From Xanthomonas sp. CFBP 8443 (lineage in GTDB: Bacteria > Pseudomonadota > Gammaproteobacteria > Xanthomonadales > Xanthomonadaceae): a stretch of DNA of 64,000 bases. Both the position numbers and the translations under genes were made by a program. The stretch spans positions 2,356,001-2,420,000 of the forward strand of contig NZ_CP102592.1 of assembly GCF_025666195.1 (NCBI RefSeq). The letters run 5' to 3'. A model generated the notes under the pieces. The model was given only the letters and a program-made list of their open reading frames with translations, had not been told where the DNA came from and made no database searches. Below, piece after piece: positions 20,271 through 31,522 of this stretch. Position 1 is the stretch's first letter; the number at the start of each line of letters is the position of its first letter.

Positions 20271-23207
20271 ATGCCGTACGTCGCGCGCAAAGGCCTGTGC
20301 TTGCTGTTGTTCTCGGTGTTGTTGGCCATCGCCGCACCGGCCTGGGCGCAAACCGCGCCAACGCAGCACCTTCTCGCCCCGCTACTGAAGACCGACCGAG
20401 GCGAGCGCCCGGTCGAACTGCGCTCGGCGACGGTGAGCGCGCATGCGGCGGCCGGCCTGGCCGAGACCACGGTGGAACTGGTGTTCTTCAATCCCAACGC
20501 GCGCGTGCTGGAAGGGCAACTGGCGTTCCCGCTGCGCGACGGGCAGCAGATCAGCGGTTTCGCGCTGGACATCGACGGACAGATGCGCGATGCGGTGCCG
20601 GTGCCCAAGGCGCGCGGACGCCAGGTGTTCGAGGCGATCGAACGGCGCGGCGTGGACCCCGGCCTGGTCGAGCAGACCGCGGGCAATCAGTTCCAACTGC
20701 GGCTGTATCCGATCCCCGCGCACGGCAGCCGCCGCGTGCGCCTGGTCTATCGCGAATCGCTGGCACGCACTGCGGCGGGCTGGCAGTGGCGCCTGCCGCT
20801 GGGCTATGCGGCCAGCGCGCAGTCGCTGCGCTTGCAGCTGAGCACGCAGGCAGCAGCGGTCGATGCCGCGGCGCTGCCGGCCGGCCTGCGCCTGCTGCCG
20901 ACGCCCGGCGGCTATGCGGCGGCGTGGTCCGGAACGCCAACCCAACTGCCGAAGGAACTGGTGCTGTCGTTGCGCGCGAGCAACGATCCGCGCGTGGCGG
21001 TCGGCAGCCATGACGGCCAGCGCTATTTCCAGGCGCTGGTGCCGATCGCCGATGTGCATGGCGCGCGCCCGCTGCCGCAGCGCATCGGCCTGCTGTGGGA
21101 CGCGTCCGGTTCGGCGCGGCAGCGCGACATCCCCGCCGAGCTGGCCTTGCTGCAGCGCTATTTCGCCGCGGTCGGCAACGCGCAGGTGGATCTGGTCGTG
21201 CTGCGCGACCGTGCCGAGGCGCCACGCCGCTTCCAGGTCCGCGACGGCGACTGGAGCGCGTTGCAGGCGACGCTGCAGGGCCTGCAGCCGGACGGCGCCA
21301 GCGCGTTGGGCGATTGGCGGCCGGCGGCGGAGGTGCAGGAGTATCTGTTGTTCAGCGATGGCCTCGGCAACTACGGTGCGCAGGCCTTGCCGGCGCTGGC
21401 GCCGGGCCAGCGCCTGTACGCGGTCGAGTCGGCCGGCGCCCATGCCGATGCCGCGCGCTTGGCGGCGTCGGCGGAAGCACGCGGCGGCCGCTTGATCGAA
21501 TTGCATGGCATGCAAGGCGTGCGGCAGGCCAGCGAGCGGCTGCTGCAGCGCGGCGGCGAACTGGTCGCGCTGCAGGGCGAGGGCGTCGCCGACCTGGTCG
21601 CCGACTCCCGCCATGCCGACGACGGCTACCTGCGGATCGCCGGTCGCCTGCTTGCCGACACTGCGACGCTGCAACTGGAGATCGCCACCGCCTCCAGCAC
21701 GCGCCGGCTGCGTCTGCCGTTGCGCGGCGCCAGCGAAGTACCGGGCGATCTGGTGCCGGGCGCCTGGGCGCGGGCCATGCTGCGCAGCCTGGCCGCCGAT
21801 CCGCTCGGCAACGCCGAGCGCCGCCTGCAACTGGCCAGCCGCTTCGGGCTGGTCAGCGCCGACACCTCGCTGCTGGTGCTGGAGAACGTCGACGACTACG
21901 TGCGCTATGCGATCGCGCCGCCGCCGGCGCTGCGCGAGGCGGTCGCACGCGCGCAGGCGCAGCGCCAGCAGGAACAGGGCGAACAGCGCAAGCAACGTAT
22001 CGACCACGTCGCCGGGGAGTTCGCGCAGCGCATCGCTTGGTGGCAGCGCACGTTCCCGAAGAACGCACCGCCGCAGGCCAAGCCGCAAGGCGAGCAGGGC
22101 GATGCCCGCCTGCAGCGGCGCGACGGCGTTTCGCGGCCCGCGCCGGCGATGGCCATGGCGCCGCCGCCGGCACCCGCCGCGCCGATGCAGGTGGCAGAGT
22201 CTGCGGCGCTGGAGGCGGTGGCCGTCAGCGGCGCGGTCGCGGCATCGGATGGCGACGCGACGGACGCCTATGCGCGTGTCGGCGCGTCCGCGCCCACCAC
22301 GATCTCGCTGGCCTTGCAGCCCTGGCAGCCGGACTCGCCGTACGCCCGGCGCCTGCGCGCTGCGGCGCCGGATGCGCTCTATCCGCTGTACCTGAGCGAG
22401 CGTGCGGCGCATGCCGACAGCGTGGCGTTCTACCTGGACGTAGCCGACGTGCTGTTCGAACGCGGCCAGCGCGACCTGGCGCTGCGCGTGCTGTCCAACC
22501 TGGCCGAGCTGCAGCTGGAGAACCGCCACGTGCTGCGCGTGCTCGGCTACCGGTTGCTGCAGGCGGGCAGGGCGGACCTGGCGGTGCCGGTGTTCGAGCA
22601 GGTGCTGCGGCTGGGCGAGGAGGAGCCGCAGAGCTTCCGCGATCTGGGCCTGGCCCAGGCCGCGGCGGGCGACGAGCAGGCCGCGATCGAGCAGCTGTAC
22701 CAGGTGGTCGCGCGCGATTGGGATCCGCGCTTCGATGGGGTGGCACTGATCGCCTTGAACGAGTTGAACGCGATCGTGGCGCGGGCGCCGCGCCCGCTGC
22801 AGACCGGTTTCGTCGACCCGCGCCTGCTGCGCAACCTGCCGCTGGACCTGCGCGTGGTGCTGAACTGGGACAGCGACAACAGCGACATGGACCTGTGGGT
22901 GACCGATCCCAACGGCGAGCGTTGCTACTACGCGCACCGTTCGACCTACCAGGGCGGGCAGCTGTCGCAGGACTTGACCGGCGGCTACGGGCCGGAAGAG
23001 TTCTCGCTGCGCCGGGCCAAGCCGGGCAAGTACAAGGTGGAGGCGAACTTCTTCGGCGACCGTCAGCCACTGGTCACTGGCGCGACTACCTTGCACCTGC
23101 AGCTGAGCACCGGCTGGGGCGGCGCCACGCAGCGCGACCAGCAGGTGACACTGCGGCTGAAGGACAAGAAGGACACGATCCTGGTCGGCGAGTTCGAGGT
23201 GCGCTGA
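20271..23207 (+). CDS. exported VIT / von Willebrand A-like / DUF2135 (YfaP) protein
   Basis: The 978-residue protein has a signal peptide (LCLLLFSVLLAIAAPAWAQ). A VIT domain covers about residues 40-165 (AETTVELVFFNPNARVLEGQ and the typical ARGRQVFEAIERRGVDPGLVE). A VWA-like segment carries WDASGSAR, which keeps a DxSxS MIDAS pattern. A Gln/Ala-rich linker follows, then helical repeat-like sequence (about 720-840) and a C-terminal DUF2135 domain (NWDSDNSDMDLWVTDPNGE). The architecture suggests a periplasmic or surface protein-binding scaffold. No enzymatic role is visible. The repeat array lies upstream. Confidence 0.88.
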   Translation: MPYVARKGLCLLLFSVLLAIAAPAWAQTAPTQHLLAPLLKTDRGERPVELRSATVSAHAAAGLAETTVELVFFNPNARVLEGQLAFPLRDGQQISGFALDIDGQMRDAVPVPKARGRQVFEAIERRGVDPGLVEQTAGNQFQLRLYPIPAHGSRRVRLVYRESLARTAAGWQWRLPLGYAASAQSLRLQLSTQAAAVDAAALPAGLRLLPTPGGYAAAWSGTPTQLPKELVLSLRASNDPRVAVGSHDGQRYFQALVPIADVHGARPLPQRIGLLWDASGSARQRDIPAELALLQRYFAAVGNAQVDLVVLRDRAEAPRRFQVRDGDWSALQATLQGLQPDGASALGDWRPAAEVQEYLLFSDGLGNYGAQALPALAPGQRLYAVESAGAHADAARLAASAEARGGRLIELHGMQGVRQASERLLQRGGELVALQGEGVADLVADSRHADDGYLRIAGRLLADTATLQLEIATASSTRRLRLPLRGASEVPGDLVPGAWARAMLRSLAADPLGNAERRLQLASRFGLVSADTSLLVLENVDDYVRYAIAPPPALREAVARAQAQRQQEQGEQRKQRIDHVAGEFAQRIAWWQRTFPKNAPPQAKPQGEQGDARLQRRDGVSRPAPAMAMAPPPAPAAPMQVAESAALEAVAVSGAVAASDGDATDAYARVGASAPTTISLALQPWQPDSPYARRLRAAAPDALYPLYLSERAAHADSVAFYLDVADVLFERGQRDLALRVLSNLAELQLENRHVLRVLGYRLLQAGRADLAVPVFEQVLRLGEEEPQSFRDLGLAQAAAGDEQAAIEQLYQVVARDWDPRFDGVALIALNELNAIVARAPRPLQTGFVDPRLLRNLPLDLRVVLNWDSDNSDMDLWVTDPNGERCYYAHRSTYQGGQLSQDLTGGYGPEEFSLRRAKPGKYKVEANFFGDRQPLVTGATTLHLQLSTGWGGATQRDQQVTLRLKDKKDTILVGEFEVR

Positions 23208-23216
23208 CAGCGCCGC

Positions 23217-23246
23217 CGCGCCGGCCATCGCCCGATGGCCGGCGCG
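23217..23246 (+). terminator. hairpin between the VIT protein gene and the LytTR gene
   Basis: Perfect 14-base arms (CGCGCCGGCCATCG and its complement) with a 2-base loop are followed by TTAAAA. It starts ten bases after the stop and ends twelve bases before the next ATG. It may terminate or attenuate read-through into the LytTR gene. Confidence 0.7.
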
Positions 23247-23258
23247 TTAAAATGCGGC

Positions 23259-24155
23259 ATGTCCGAATCGCCAAGCCCCAGCGTCTACTCCCGTTTCCTG
23301 CCGTGGCGCCGCAGCTTCGAGATCGGCTTCTGGGTCGCGCTGACCCTGGTCAACGGCATCGCCAACAGCATCACCGTGCTGATCGACATCCGCCGTACCG
23401 GGCTGCACTTCGCCGCGTGGGAGCCGGCGTTGTGGGAATGGTCCAGCGGCCTGGTGTTCCTGCTGATCGTGCCGCTGCTGGTGCTGCTGACCCGGCGCTA
23501 TCCGCTGCACTGGGACAACTGGCGGCGCCGGTTGCCGGCGTACCTACTGGGCAGCGTCGCGCTGTCGGTGCTGCACGTGCTGGGCATGGTCGCGATCCGC
23601 AGCGTGGTCTATCGCCTGCAGGGCCTGCACTACGACTTCGGGCCCTGGCCGCAGGGGCTGGCCTACGAATACCTGAAGGACGTGCGCAGCCTGGCCTCGA
23701 TGCTGCTGTGTGTGGAGATGTACCGCTTCCTGCTGCGCCGCTGGCAGGGCGAGGCGGCCTTGCTCGGCGCGCCCGACGAAGGCCCGCCGGTGGAGTCGCT
23801 GGAGCGTCCCGAGCGCTTCCTGGTGCGCAAGCTCGGCCGCGATTTCCTGGTCGCCGCCGCCGACATCGAGTGGCTGCAGGCCTCGGGCAACTACGTCAAC
23901 CTGCGCGTGCGCGGCCACGACTACCCGCTGCGCAGCACCATGGCCGCGATCGAGGCCAGGCTCGATCCGGCGCGGTTCGTGCGCATCCACCGCAGCTACA
24001 TGGTCAACCTGGCGTGCGTGGTCTCGATCGAGCCGCTGGATGCGGGCGAGGCGCGCGTGCACCTGCGCGACGGCAGCCATGTCCCGTGCAGCCGCCGCTA
24101 CCGCGCCGCCCTGCGCGCGGCGGCCGGGGAGGGCGAGGCCGCGCTCGCCGAGTGA
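23259..24155 (+). CDS. membrane-bound LytTR-family transcriptional regulator
   Basis: The 298-residue product has four predicted membrane helices in the first 180 residues (starting FEIGFWVALTLVNGIANS). A C-terminal LytTR DNA-binding domain follows (about 192-290), with FLVRKLGRDFLVAAADIEWLQASGNYVNL, FVRIHRSYMVNL and SRRYRAAL. LytTR domains bind DNA with beta strands. Here no receiver domain is present, so the membrane part is probably the sensor. No cognate histidine kinase is adjacent. Confidence 0.88.
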   Translation: MSESPSPSVYSRFLPWRRSFEIGFWVALTLVNGIANSITVLIDIRRTGLHFAAWEPALWEWSSGLVFLLIVPLLVLLTRRYPLHWDNWRRRLPAYLLGSVALSVLHVLGMVAIRSVVYRLQGLHYDFGPWPQGLAYEYLKDVRSLASMLLCVEMYRFLLRRWQGEAALLGAPDEGPPVESLERPERFLVRKLGRDFLVAAADIEWLQASGNYVNLRVRGHDYPLRSTMAAIEARLDPARFVRIHRSYMVNLACVVSIEPLDAGEARVHLRDGSHVPCSRRYRAALRAAAGEGEAALAE

Positions 24156-24270
24156 TCGGCGCGGCGCTCGGGCTGGGCGGGCCGCCGGCGCGCTGGGGCG
24201 CGGCGGCCGGAATTGCCAGACCGGAATTGCTAGAATCGCGCTCTTGTCTGCCGTTTGTCGGAATGCCGCC

Positions 24271-25396
24271 ATGATCGAACTCAATCCCATCCGCCACCGC
24301 ATCGCCGATCTGTCCGATCGGGTGCTGTCGCTCCGGGGGTTTCTTTGACTACGACGTCAAGAAAGAACGCCTGGAGGAAGTCACCCGGGAACTGGAAAAT
24401 CCCGATGTCTGGAACGACCCCGAGCGCGCCCAGGGCCTGGGCCGCGAGCGCTCCAATCTGGAGAAGACCGTCGGCGGCATCGCCAGCGTGCTCGACGGGC
24501 TGAACGAGGCGCTGGAGTTCCTTGAACTGGCCGAGAGCGAGGACGACGAGGACACCGCGCTGGCGGTGGTCGCCGATGTCGAGCGCTTCCAGGCGCACGT
24601 GGAGAAGCTGGAATTCCAGCGCATGTTCTCCGGGCAGATGGACGCCAGCAACGCCTTCGTCGACATCCAGGCCGGCGCCGGCGGCACCGAGGCGCAGGAC
24701 TGGGCCGAGATCCTGCTGCGCATGTACCTGCGCTGGTGCGAGTCGCGCGGCTGGAAGACCGAGTTGATGGAAGTGTCCGGCGGCGAAGTGGCCGGCATCA
24801 AGTCGGCCACGCTGCGCGTGGAAGGCGATTTCGCCTACGGCTGGCTGAAGACCGAGACCGGCGTGCACCGGCTGGTGCGCAAGTCGCCGTTCGATTCGGA
24901 CAACCGCCGCCACACCAGCTTCACCTCGGTGTTCGTGTCGCCGGAAGTGGACGACAACATCGACATCGACATCAACCCGGCCGACCTGCGCACCGACGTC
25001 TACCGCTCCTCCGGCGCCGGCGGCCAGCACGTCAACAAGACCGAGTCGGCGGTGCGCATCACCCACATCCCGACCAACATCGTCGTGGCCTGCCAGACCG
25101 GGCGCAGCCAGCACCAGAACCGCGACAACGCGATGAAGATGCTCGCCGCCAAGCTGTACGAGCTGGAGATCCAGAAGCGCAACGCCGAGCGCGATGCGGT
25201 CGAGGCGACCAAGTCGGACATCGGCTGGGGCAGCCAGATCCGCAACTACGTGCTCGACCAGAGCCGGATCAAGGACCTGCGCACCGGCATCGAACGCACC
25301 GACACGCAGAAGGTGCTGGACGGCGACCTGGACGAATTCGTCGAGGCCAGCCTCAAGTCCGGCCTGGAAGTCGGCGCCAAACGCAGCGACGCCTGA
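24271..25396 (+). CDS. prfB: peptide chain release factor 2 (joined by +1 frameshift)
   Basis: The first part is ATG 24271 to an in-frame TGA at 24346-24348. Skipping T24346 continues in frame to the stop at 25394-25396, giving a full-length RF2 of about 374 residues. The product has the SPF tripeptide for UGA/UAA reading (KSPFDSDN) and the GGQ peptidyl hydrolysis motif ([12 protein letters not shown]). RF2 controls its own level because efficient UGA reading aborts synthesis. It precedes lysS, as in many proteobacteria and at the Xanthomonas rpf locus. Confidence 0.95.
24334..24348 (+). other. prfB: programmed +1 frameshift site of prfB
   Basis: The bases are CGG GGG TTT CTT TGA followed by C. 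The CTT TGA C slip site is identical to E. coli, and the preceding CGGGGG can serve as the internal Shine-Dalgarno-like stimulator three bases upstream of CTT. Confidence 0.95.
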
Positions 25397-25493
25397 ACCG
25401 TCGGCCTCCGCCCCGCCGTGGCGGAGGCCGGCCATGCGGCGCGGCACCCGCATCTGCTGCATCCTCTCCCTTCTTCTCCGCGTACCCATTCCC

Positions 25494-27011
<1,518 letters not shown>

Positions 27012-27176
27012 TCTAACCAGGGCGATGCGGCCCTGGCGCGGTTCTTGTATCGGGCGTCGGCAGGCAGGCGGTTGGCACGCCGGCTGAAGTGAGGCGTGCG
27101 GGTCGGCGTGGCCGGCACCGGAGCGTTTCCCGTTGTTGTCTCAGCAGCCCGGTACGCGTGGGCGGGAGGGTCGCAG

Positions 27177-28313
27177 ATGCAAGGTGCCAGCATGAGCCTG
27201 TCCGGAGTATCCTCCAGCGGGGACCGCCCGGACTGGGCGGAGGGGACGGACAATCGCTTGAACATCGTCATCGTCGACGATCAGACGTCCGCGCGCACGA
27301 TGCTGCGCCACGTGATCGAGGACGTCGCCCCGGAACTGACCGTGCGCGACTTCGGCGACTCGCAGGCTGCACTGGCCTGGTGCGAGGCCGGCAAGGTCGA
27401 CCTGTTGCTGCTCGACTACCGCATGCCCGGCATGGACGGGCTGGAATTCGCGCGCCGGTTGCGGCGCCAGCCCAAGCATCGCGACATCCCGATCATCCTG
27501 ATCACCGTGGTCGGCGACGAGCCGATCCGCCAGGCCGCGCTGGAAGCCGGTGTCATCGACTTCCTGGTCAAGCCGATCCGCCCGCGCGAACTGCGCGCGC
27601 GCTGCCACAACCTGCTGCAGCTGCGGCTGCAGAGCGAGAACATCAAGCAGCGCGCGATGTCGCTGGAGCAGCGCCTGCTGGCCAGCATGCGCGAAGTCGA
27701 GGAGCGCGAGCGCGAAACCCTGTCGCGGCTGGCGCGGGCGATCGAGTACCGCGATGCCGGGACCAGCGCCTACCTGGAGCGGATGGCGCACGTGGCCGGC
27801 CTGATCGCCGAGCAGCTCGGCCTGTCCGAAGACGAGGTGCGGGTCATCGAAATGGCGGCGAGCCTGCACGACATGGGCAAGATCGCCATTCCCGATGCGG
27901 TGCTGCTCAAGCCCGGCAAGCTCAACGAGGAGGAGATGGCGGTGATGCGCATGCACCCGCGCATCGGCTACGAACTGCTCAGCGGCAGCCAGAACCGCTT
28001 CATCCAGGTCGGCGCGCTGATCGCGCTGCGCCACCATGAGCGGTACGATGGCAGCGGTTACCCCGACGGGCTGGTCGGCGAAGCGATCCCGCTGGAAGCG
28101 CGGATCGTCGCGGTCGCCGACGTCTTCGACGCGCTGATCTCGCCGCGTCCCTACAAGGAAGCATGGACCATGGACGCGACCCTCGCCTACCTCTACGCGC
28201 AACGCGGCCGCCTGTTCGACCCGCGCTGCGTCGACGCGCTGTTCCGCGGGCGCGAGCAGCTGCACATGATCTGCGAGAAATTCTCGACGGCGTCGGTCCG
28301 GCCGGGGGTGTGA
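27177..28313 (+). CDS. rpfG: DSF response regulator, HD-GYP c-di-GMP phosphodiesterase RpfG
   Basis: The start ATG at 27177, after GGGAGGG, gives 378 residues, the size of known RpfG. The receiver domain has IVIVDDQTSAR and the phospho-acceptor Asp80 in LLLLDYRMPG. After a helical linker the HD-GYP domain has HD at residues 231-232 (LHDMGKIAIP) and HHERYDGSGYPDG with GYP at 294-296. Phosphorylated by RpfC when DSF is bound, RpfG degrades c-di-GMP and so turns on virulence and dispersal functions. The stop is one base before the rpfC start. Confidence 0.96.
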   Translation: MQGASMSLSGVSSSGDRPDWAEGTDNRLNIVIVDDQTSARTMLRHVIEDVAPELTVRDFGDSQAALAWCEAGKVDLLLLDYRMPGMDGLEFARRLRRQPKHRDIPIILITVVGDEPIRQAALEAGVIDFLVKPIRPRELRARCHNLLQLRLQSENIKQRAMSLEQRLLASMREVEERERETLSRLARAIEYRDAGTSAYLERMAHVAGLIAEQLGLSEDEVRVIEMAASLHDMGKIAIPDAVLLKPGKLNEEEMAVMRMHPRIGYELLSGSQNRFIQVGALIALRHHERYDGSGYPDGLVGEAIPLEARIVAVADVFDALISPRPYKEAWTMDATLAYLYAQRGRLFDPRCVDALFRGREQLHMICEKFSTASVRPGV

Positions 28314-28314
28314 C

Positions 28315-30477
28315 GTGACGTCAGCGATCGCCTGGTTCCGACATCGACTTTCGAACCGTACCGACAGCGAGCACGCACAGGCACTGGTGCGTATCGTGTT
28401 GATCTCGATCATTCTCAGCTATGTTCTGTTGCCGGGCCCGCGCGCTACGCTGCCGCTGCGGCAATATCTGGAAGTGGTCGGCGTCGTTTCGTCCGGGTTG
28501 GTGCTTTCGCTGGCGGTGGTGATGTGGCTGCTATGGCGGCCGGAACGGTCCGATTTGCGACGCATCATCGGCATGATCGCCGACTATGGGCTGATCGCCT
28601 GCGCAATGGTCGGCATGGGCGAACCGCTGGCCTGGATGTACGTGGTGGTGATGTGGGTGACGGTGGGTAACGGATTGCGCTATGGCAACAGTTACTTGTA
28701 CCTGGCGGTCGCCATGGGGGTGCTCAGCTTCGGCACCACGGTGTGGGTAACGCCGTATTGGCGAGAAAATGTCGGCCTGGGCATTGGCTTGGTGATCGGC
28801 CTGCTGGCGGTACCGTTGTACCTTTCCGGCCTGCTTCGGCAATTGACCAGCGCCACCAAGGAGGCGCAGCGCGCCAACGAGGCGAAGAGTCGGTTTCTGG
28901 CCAACATGAGCCATGAGTTCCGGACCCCGCTCAATGGCCTGTCGGGCATGACCGAACTGTTGTCGACGACCAAGCTCGATGCCGAGCAGCGCGAGTGCGT
29001 GGGGACCATCCAGGCGTCCGCTCGCAGCCTGCTCTCGTTGGTCGAGGAAGTGCTGGACATTTCCGCGATCGAAGCTGGAAAGGTCCGGATCGACAAGAGC
29101 GAGTTTTCGTTGCGTGAAGCGATCGACCAGATCGGGTTGATCCTGCAGCCGCAAGCGCGCGCCAAAACGATCGGATACCACGTCGATGTTGCGCCTGACG
29201 TGCCGGACAGTCTGTCCGGCGATGTGGGGCACTTGCGGCAGGTTTTGTTGAATCTGGCCGGTAACGCGATCAAGTTCACCGAGTTGGGCCGCATCGACGT
29301 TCGTGTGCGCATGCTGAAGACCGAAAATGAGCAGATTTGGCTCAGTTTCGACATTATCGACACCGGAATCGGCGTGCCCTCGGCGATGCGCTCGCGACTG
29401 TTCGATGCGTTCGAGCAAGCTGATGTGGGATTGGCCCGGCGCTACGAAGGTACGGGGTTGGGGACCACGATCGCCAAAGGCCTGGTCGAGTCGATGGGAG
29501 GAAGTATCGGCTATCAGGAAAACCCGCCGCGCGGCAGCCGTTTCTGGTTCGACCTGCCATTCGACGCGGGTGCATCGCTCTCGGCGACCGTACAGGTCTC
29601 TGAGGTATCCGAGGCATCTGAACAGGCCGGCAACGTCATCGCGTTTTCGGACCCGTTCCTGCGCCATCGCGCGCGAGTCCGCGGCATGCGCATTCTGGTC
29701 GCCGACGACCACGCCGCCAATCGCATGGTGCTGCAGCGCATGTTGCAGAAGGCGGGCCACCGGGCGATCTGCGTCGATGGCGCCGAGGCGGTGCTCGATG
29801 CGCTGGCCGAAAGCGAATTCGACGCGGTGATCGTCGATCTACATATGCCGGGCATGAGCGGGCTGGACATGCTCAAGCAGCTGCGGGTGATGCAGGCCGG
29901 CGGGCCGCGCACGCCGGTGGTGGTGCTCAGCGCCGATGTCACGCCCGAATCGATCCGGCGCTGCGAGCAGGCCGGCGCGCATACCTTCCTGGCCAAGCCG
30001 GTGGTGGCGAACCGGTTGCTGGATACGCTGACCGACATCGCCACCGATGGCAGGCTGCGCGGCACCGGCGAACCGTCGGCGCGACCGGCCGCGTCATCGT
30101 TCGACGGGGTGCTGGATCCGTCTGTGCTCGATGAACTCGCCGGTCTCGGCATGGGCGACGGCTTCGAACGCGAGTTCATCTCGCAATGCCTCAACGACGC
30201 AGAAGGTTGCCTTGGCGGAATGCAGGTTGCTGGCCAGGCCGAACACTGGGAGCGTCTGCGCGAGCACGCGCATGCGATCAAGGGTGTGGCGAGCAACCTG
30301 GGCCTGGTGAAGCTGGCCAGCCTTGGGGGCGAACTGATGCAAATGGCGGAATGGCAGATGCGCAGCGAGTGGCGGCAACGGCTGATGGCGCTCAATGCCG
30401 GGCTGACCGAGGGTCGCGAAGCGCTGGACTTGCGCGCTCGCCGAAGCGCCGCGTCCGACGAAGGGAAAAGTCGCTAG
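28315..30477 (+). CDS. rpfC: DSF sensor hybrid histidine kinase RpfC
   Basis: The 720-residue product starts GTG at 28315. The short N-terminal extension (FRHRLSNRTDSEHAQALVR) that in Xanthomonas campestris binds DSF is present, then about five membrane helices to residue 175. His200 sits in NMSHEFRTP. The ATPase N box is LLNLAGNAIKF, with G boxes DTGIGVP and GTGLGTTIAKGL. The receiver has Asp508 in VIVDLHMPG. The HPt domain has His653 in HAHAIKG. This is the full phosphorelay set, and the receiver is also known to bind and restrain RpfF. No rpfH lies between rpfG and rpfC. Confidence 0.96.
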   Translation: MTSAIAWFRHRLSNRTDSEHAQALVRIVLISIILSYVLLPGPRATLPLRQYLEVVGVVSSGLVLSLAVVMWLLWRPERSDLRRIIGMIADYGLIACAMVGMGEPLAWMYVVVMWVTVGNGLRYGNSYLYLAVAMGVLSFGTTVWVTPYWRENVGLGIGLVIGLLAVPLYLSGLLRQLTSATKEAQRANEAKSRFLANMSHEFRTPLNGLSGMTELLSTTKLDAEQRECVGTIQASARSLLSLVEEVLDISAIEAGKVRIDKSEFSLREAIDQIGLILQPQARAKTIGYHVDVAPDVPDSLSGDVGHLRQVLLNLAGNAIKFTELGRIDVRVRMLKTENEQIWLSFDIIDTGIGVPSAMRSRLFDAFEQADVGLARRYEGTGLGTTIAKGLVESMGGSIGYQENPPRGSRFWFDLPFDAGASLSATVQVSEVSEASEQAGNVIAFSDPFLRHRARVRGMRILVADDHAANRMVLQRMLQKAGHRAICVDGAEAVLDALAESEFDAVIVDLHMPGMSGLDMLKQLRVMQAGGPRTPVVVLSADVTPESIRRCEQAGAHTFLAKPVVANRLLDTLTDIATDGRLRGTGEPSARPAASSFDGVLDPSVLDELAGLGMGDGFEREFISQCLNDAEGCLGGMQVAGQAEHWERLREHAHAIKGVASNLGLVKLASLGGELMQMAEWQMRSEWRQRLMALNAGLTEGREALDLRARRSAASDEGKSR

Positions 30478-30490
30478 CTTCCTCGGTAGA

Positions 30491-30509
30491 GCCCGGCATT
30501 AAGCCGGGC
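30491..30509. terminator. hairpin between convergent rpfC and rpfF
   Basis: GCCCGGC, a 5-base loop ATTAA, then GCCGGGC, followed by more G/C palindromic sequence and GTTTTCCC at 30529. It can act as a terminator for rpfC. The rpfF stop at 30540 on the other strand is close, so it may serve both. Confidence 0.65.
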
Positions 30510-30539
30510 CGGCCCCCTGGCCACCGGCGTTTTCCCTGG

Positions 30540-31409
30540 TCAGGCCGCCACGTCCTGTAAACGCCGCGTTTGTGCGCGCACTAGCCGATCCATGGTGCGG
30601 AGCGATTTTTCGTCCAGCGCCAGGGCAGAGTCCACCCATACCTCGGTAACGGCCTTCAACTCCTGGAGGGTCACAGGCTGCACCAGATTGCGTGCGGTGT
30701 TCATTGCCAGATACGAGTGCTGGCTTCGTCGTTGCGTGCGGATAAGGTTTCTTACCGCCTCCTTACCTTGATTCTTGGGAACCAGTACGTCGACGACCCC
30801 CATCGCATGCATCTGCTCGCTGCTGTAGAGATTTCCCTCCAAGATGATTTTCTCGGCCAGGTGCGCAGGCATCCGCTTGCATAGGAACGAATAGGCGCCC
30901 ATGCCAGGGAACAGGTCAAAAATCGCTTCTGGTAGGCCCATCATGACGCCTTCTTCGGCGACGATGGTATGGCACGCTAGCGCGATCTCCAGGCCGCCGC
31001 CCAATGCATCGCCTTGCAGAAGTGCAATCGTTCGCACGTCTCCAGCCAGTCCCCGATGCAGTTGATGGACGCCACTTACGCAACGATGTGCGTAGCTGAG
31101 CAATTGATTGCGGTCTTGTCTACGGATCAGGTCGGAAAAAAGCGCAAGATCGCCGCCTAGGTTGAAGACATTGGCGTCGGACGCGATCACCAGATGCTTT
31201 AGCGCGCTCTTGCGCTGATGATGTTGTTGGGTCGTGAGCGCACTGAGTGCAGCCAGTACGTCGTCAAGCATCTGGCTTTGGAAGCAAGGGCGGGTGCCGG
31301 GCTGCTGGCCTGCATGCATGTACAGCCAATGGCTGTCGTCGGCGCCGTCCGAATCGACGCGGATGGTGGAGTAGGAGCGGGTACGGGGCAGCGTGTCGAT
31401 CATGCTCAT
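30540..31409 (-). CDS. rpfF: DSF synthase RpfF (crotonase family)
   Basis: The 289-residue enoyl-CoA hydratase homologue makes cis-2-unsaturated fatty acid signals (DSF, cis-11-methyl-2-dodecenoic acid) from acyl-ACP by combined dehydratase and thioesterase action. Both catalytic glutamates known from X. campestris RpfF are in their usual places: Glu141 in GGGLEIAL and Glu161 in GLPEAIFDLFPG. The characteristic insertion after the oxyanion loop (FNLGGDLALFSDLIRRQDR) is present. Length and start (MSMIDTLPRTRSY) match known RpfF. Confidence 0.97.
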   Translation of the reverse strand: MSMIDTLPRTRSYSTIRVDSDGADDSHWLYMHAGQQPGTRPCFQSQMLDDVLAALSALTTQQHHQRKSALKHLVIASDANVFNLGGDLALFSDLIRRQDRNQLLSYAHRCVSGVHQLHRGLAGDVRTIALLQGDALGGGLEIALACHTIVAEEGVMMGLPEAIFDLFPGMGAYSFLCKRMPAHLAEKIILEGNLYSSEQMHAMGVVDVLVPKNQGKEAVRNLIRTQRRSQHSYLAMNTARNLVQPVTLQELKAVTEVWVDSALALDEKSLRTMDRLVRAQTRRLQDVAA

Positions 31410-31522
31410 GGCAGGGTTCTCGGAAGAACGCCCGCGAGATGACGTGGCGCAGCGGGCGAGTGCGATTCCACCCGGGCGATGCTACACCTGGAGCTTTGAC
31501 CTCAGCGTCTGGCGAAAGCCTT

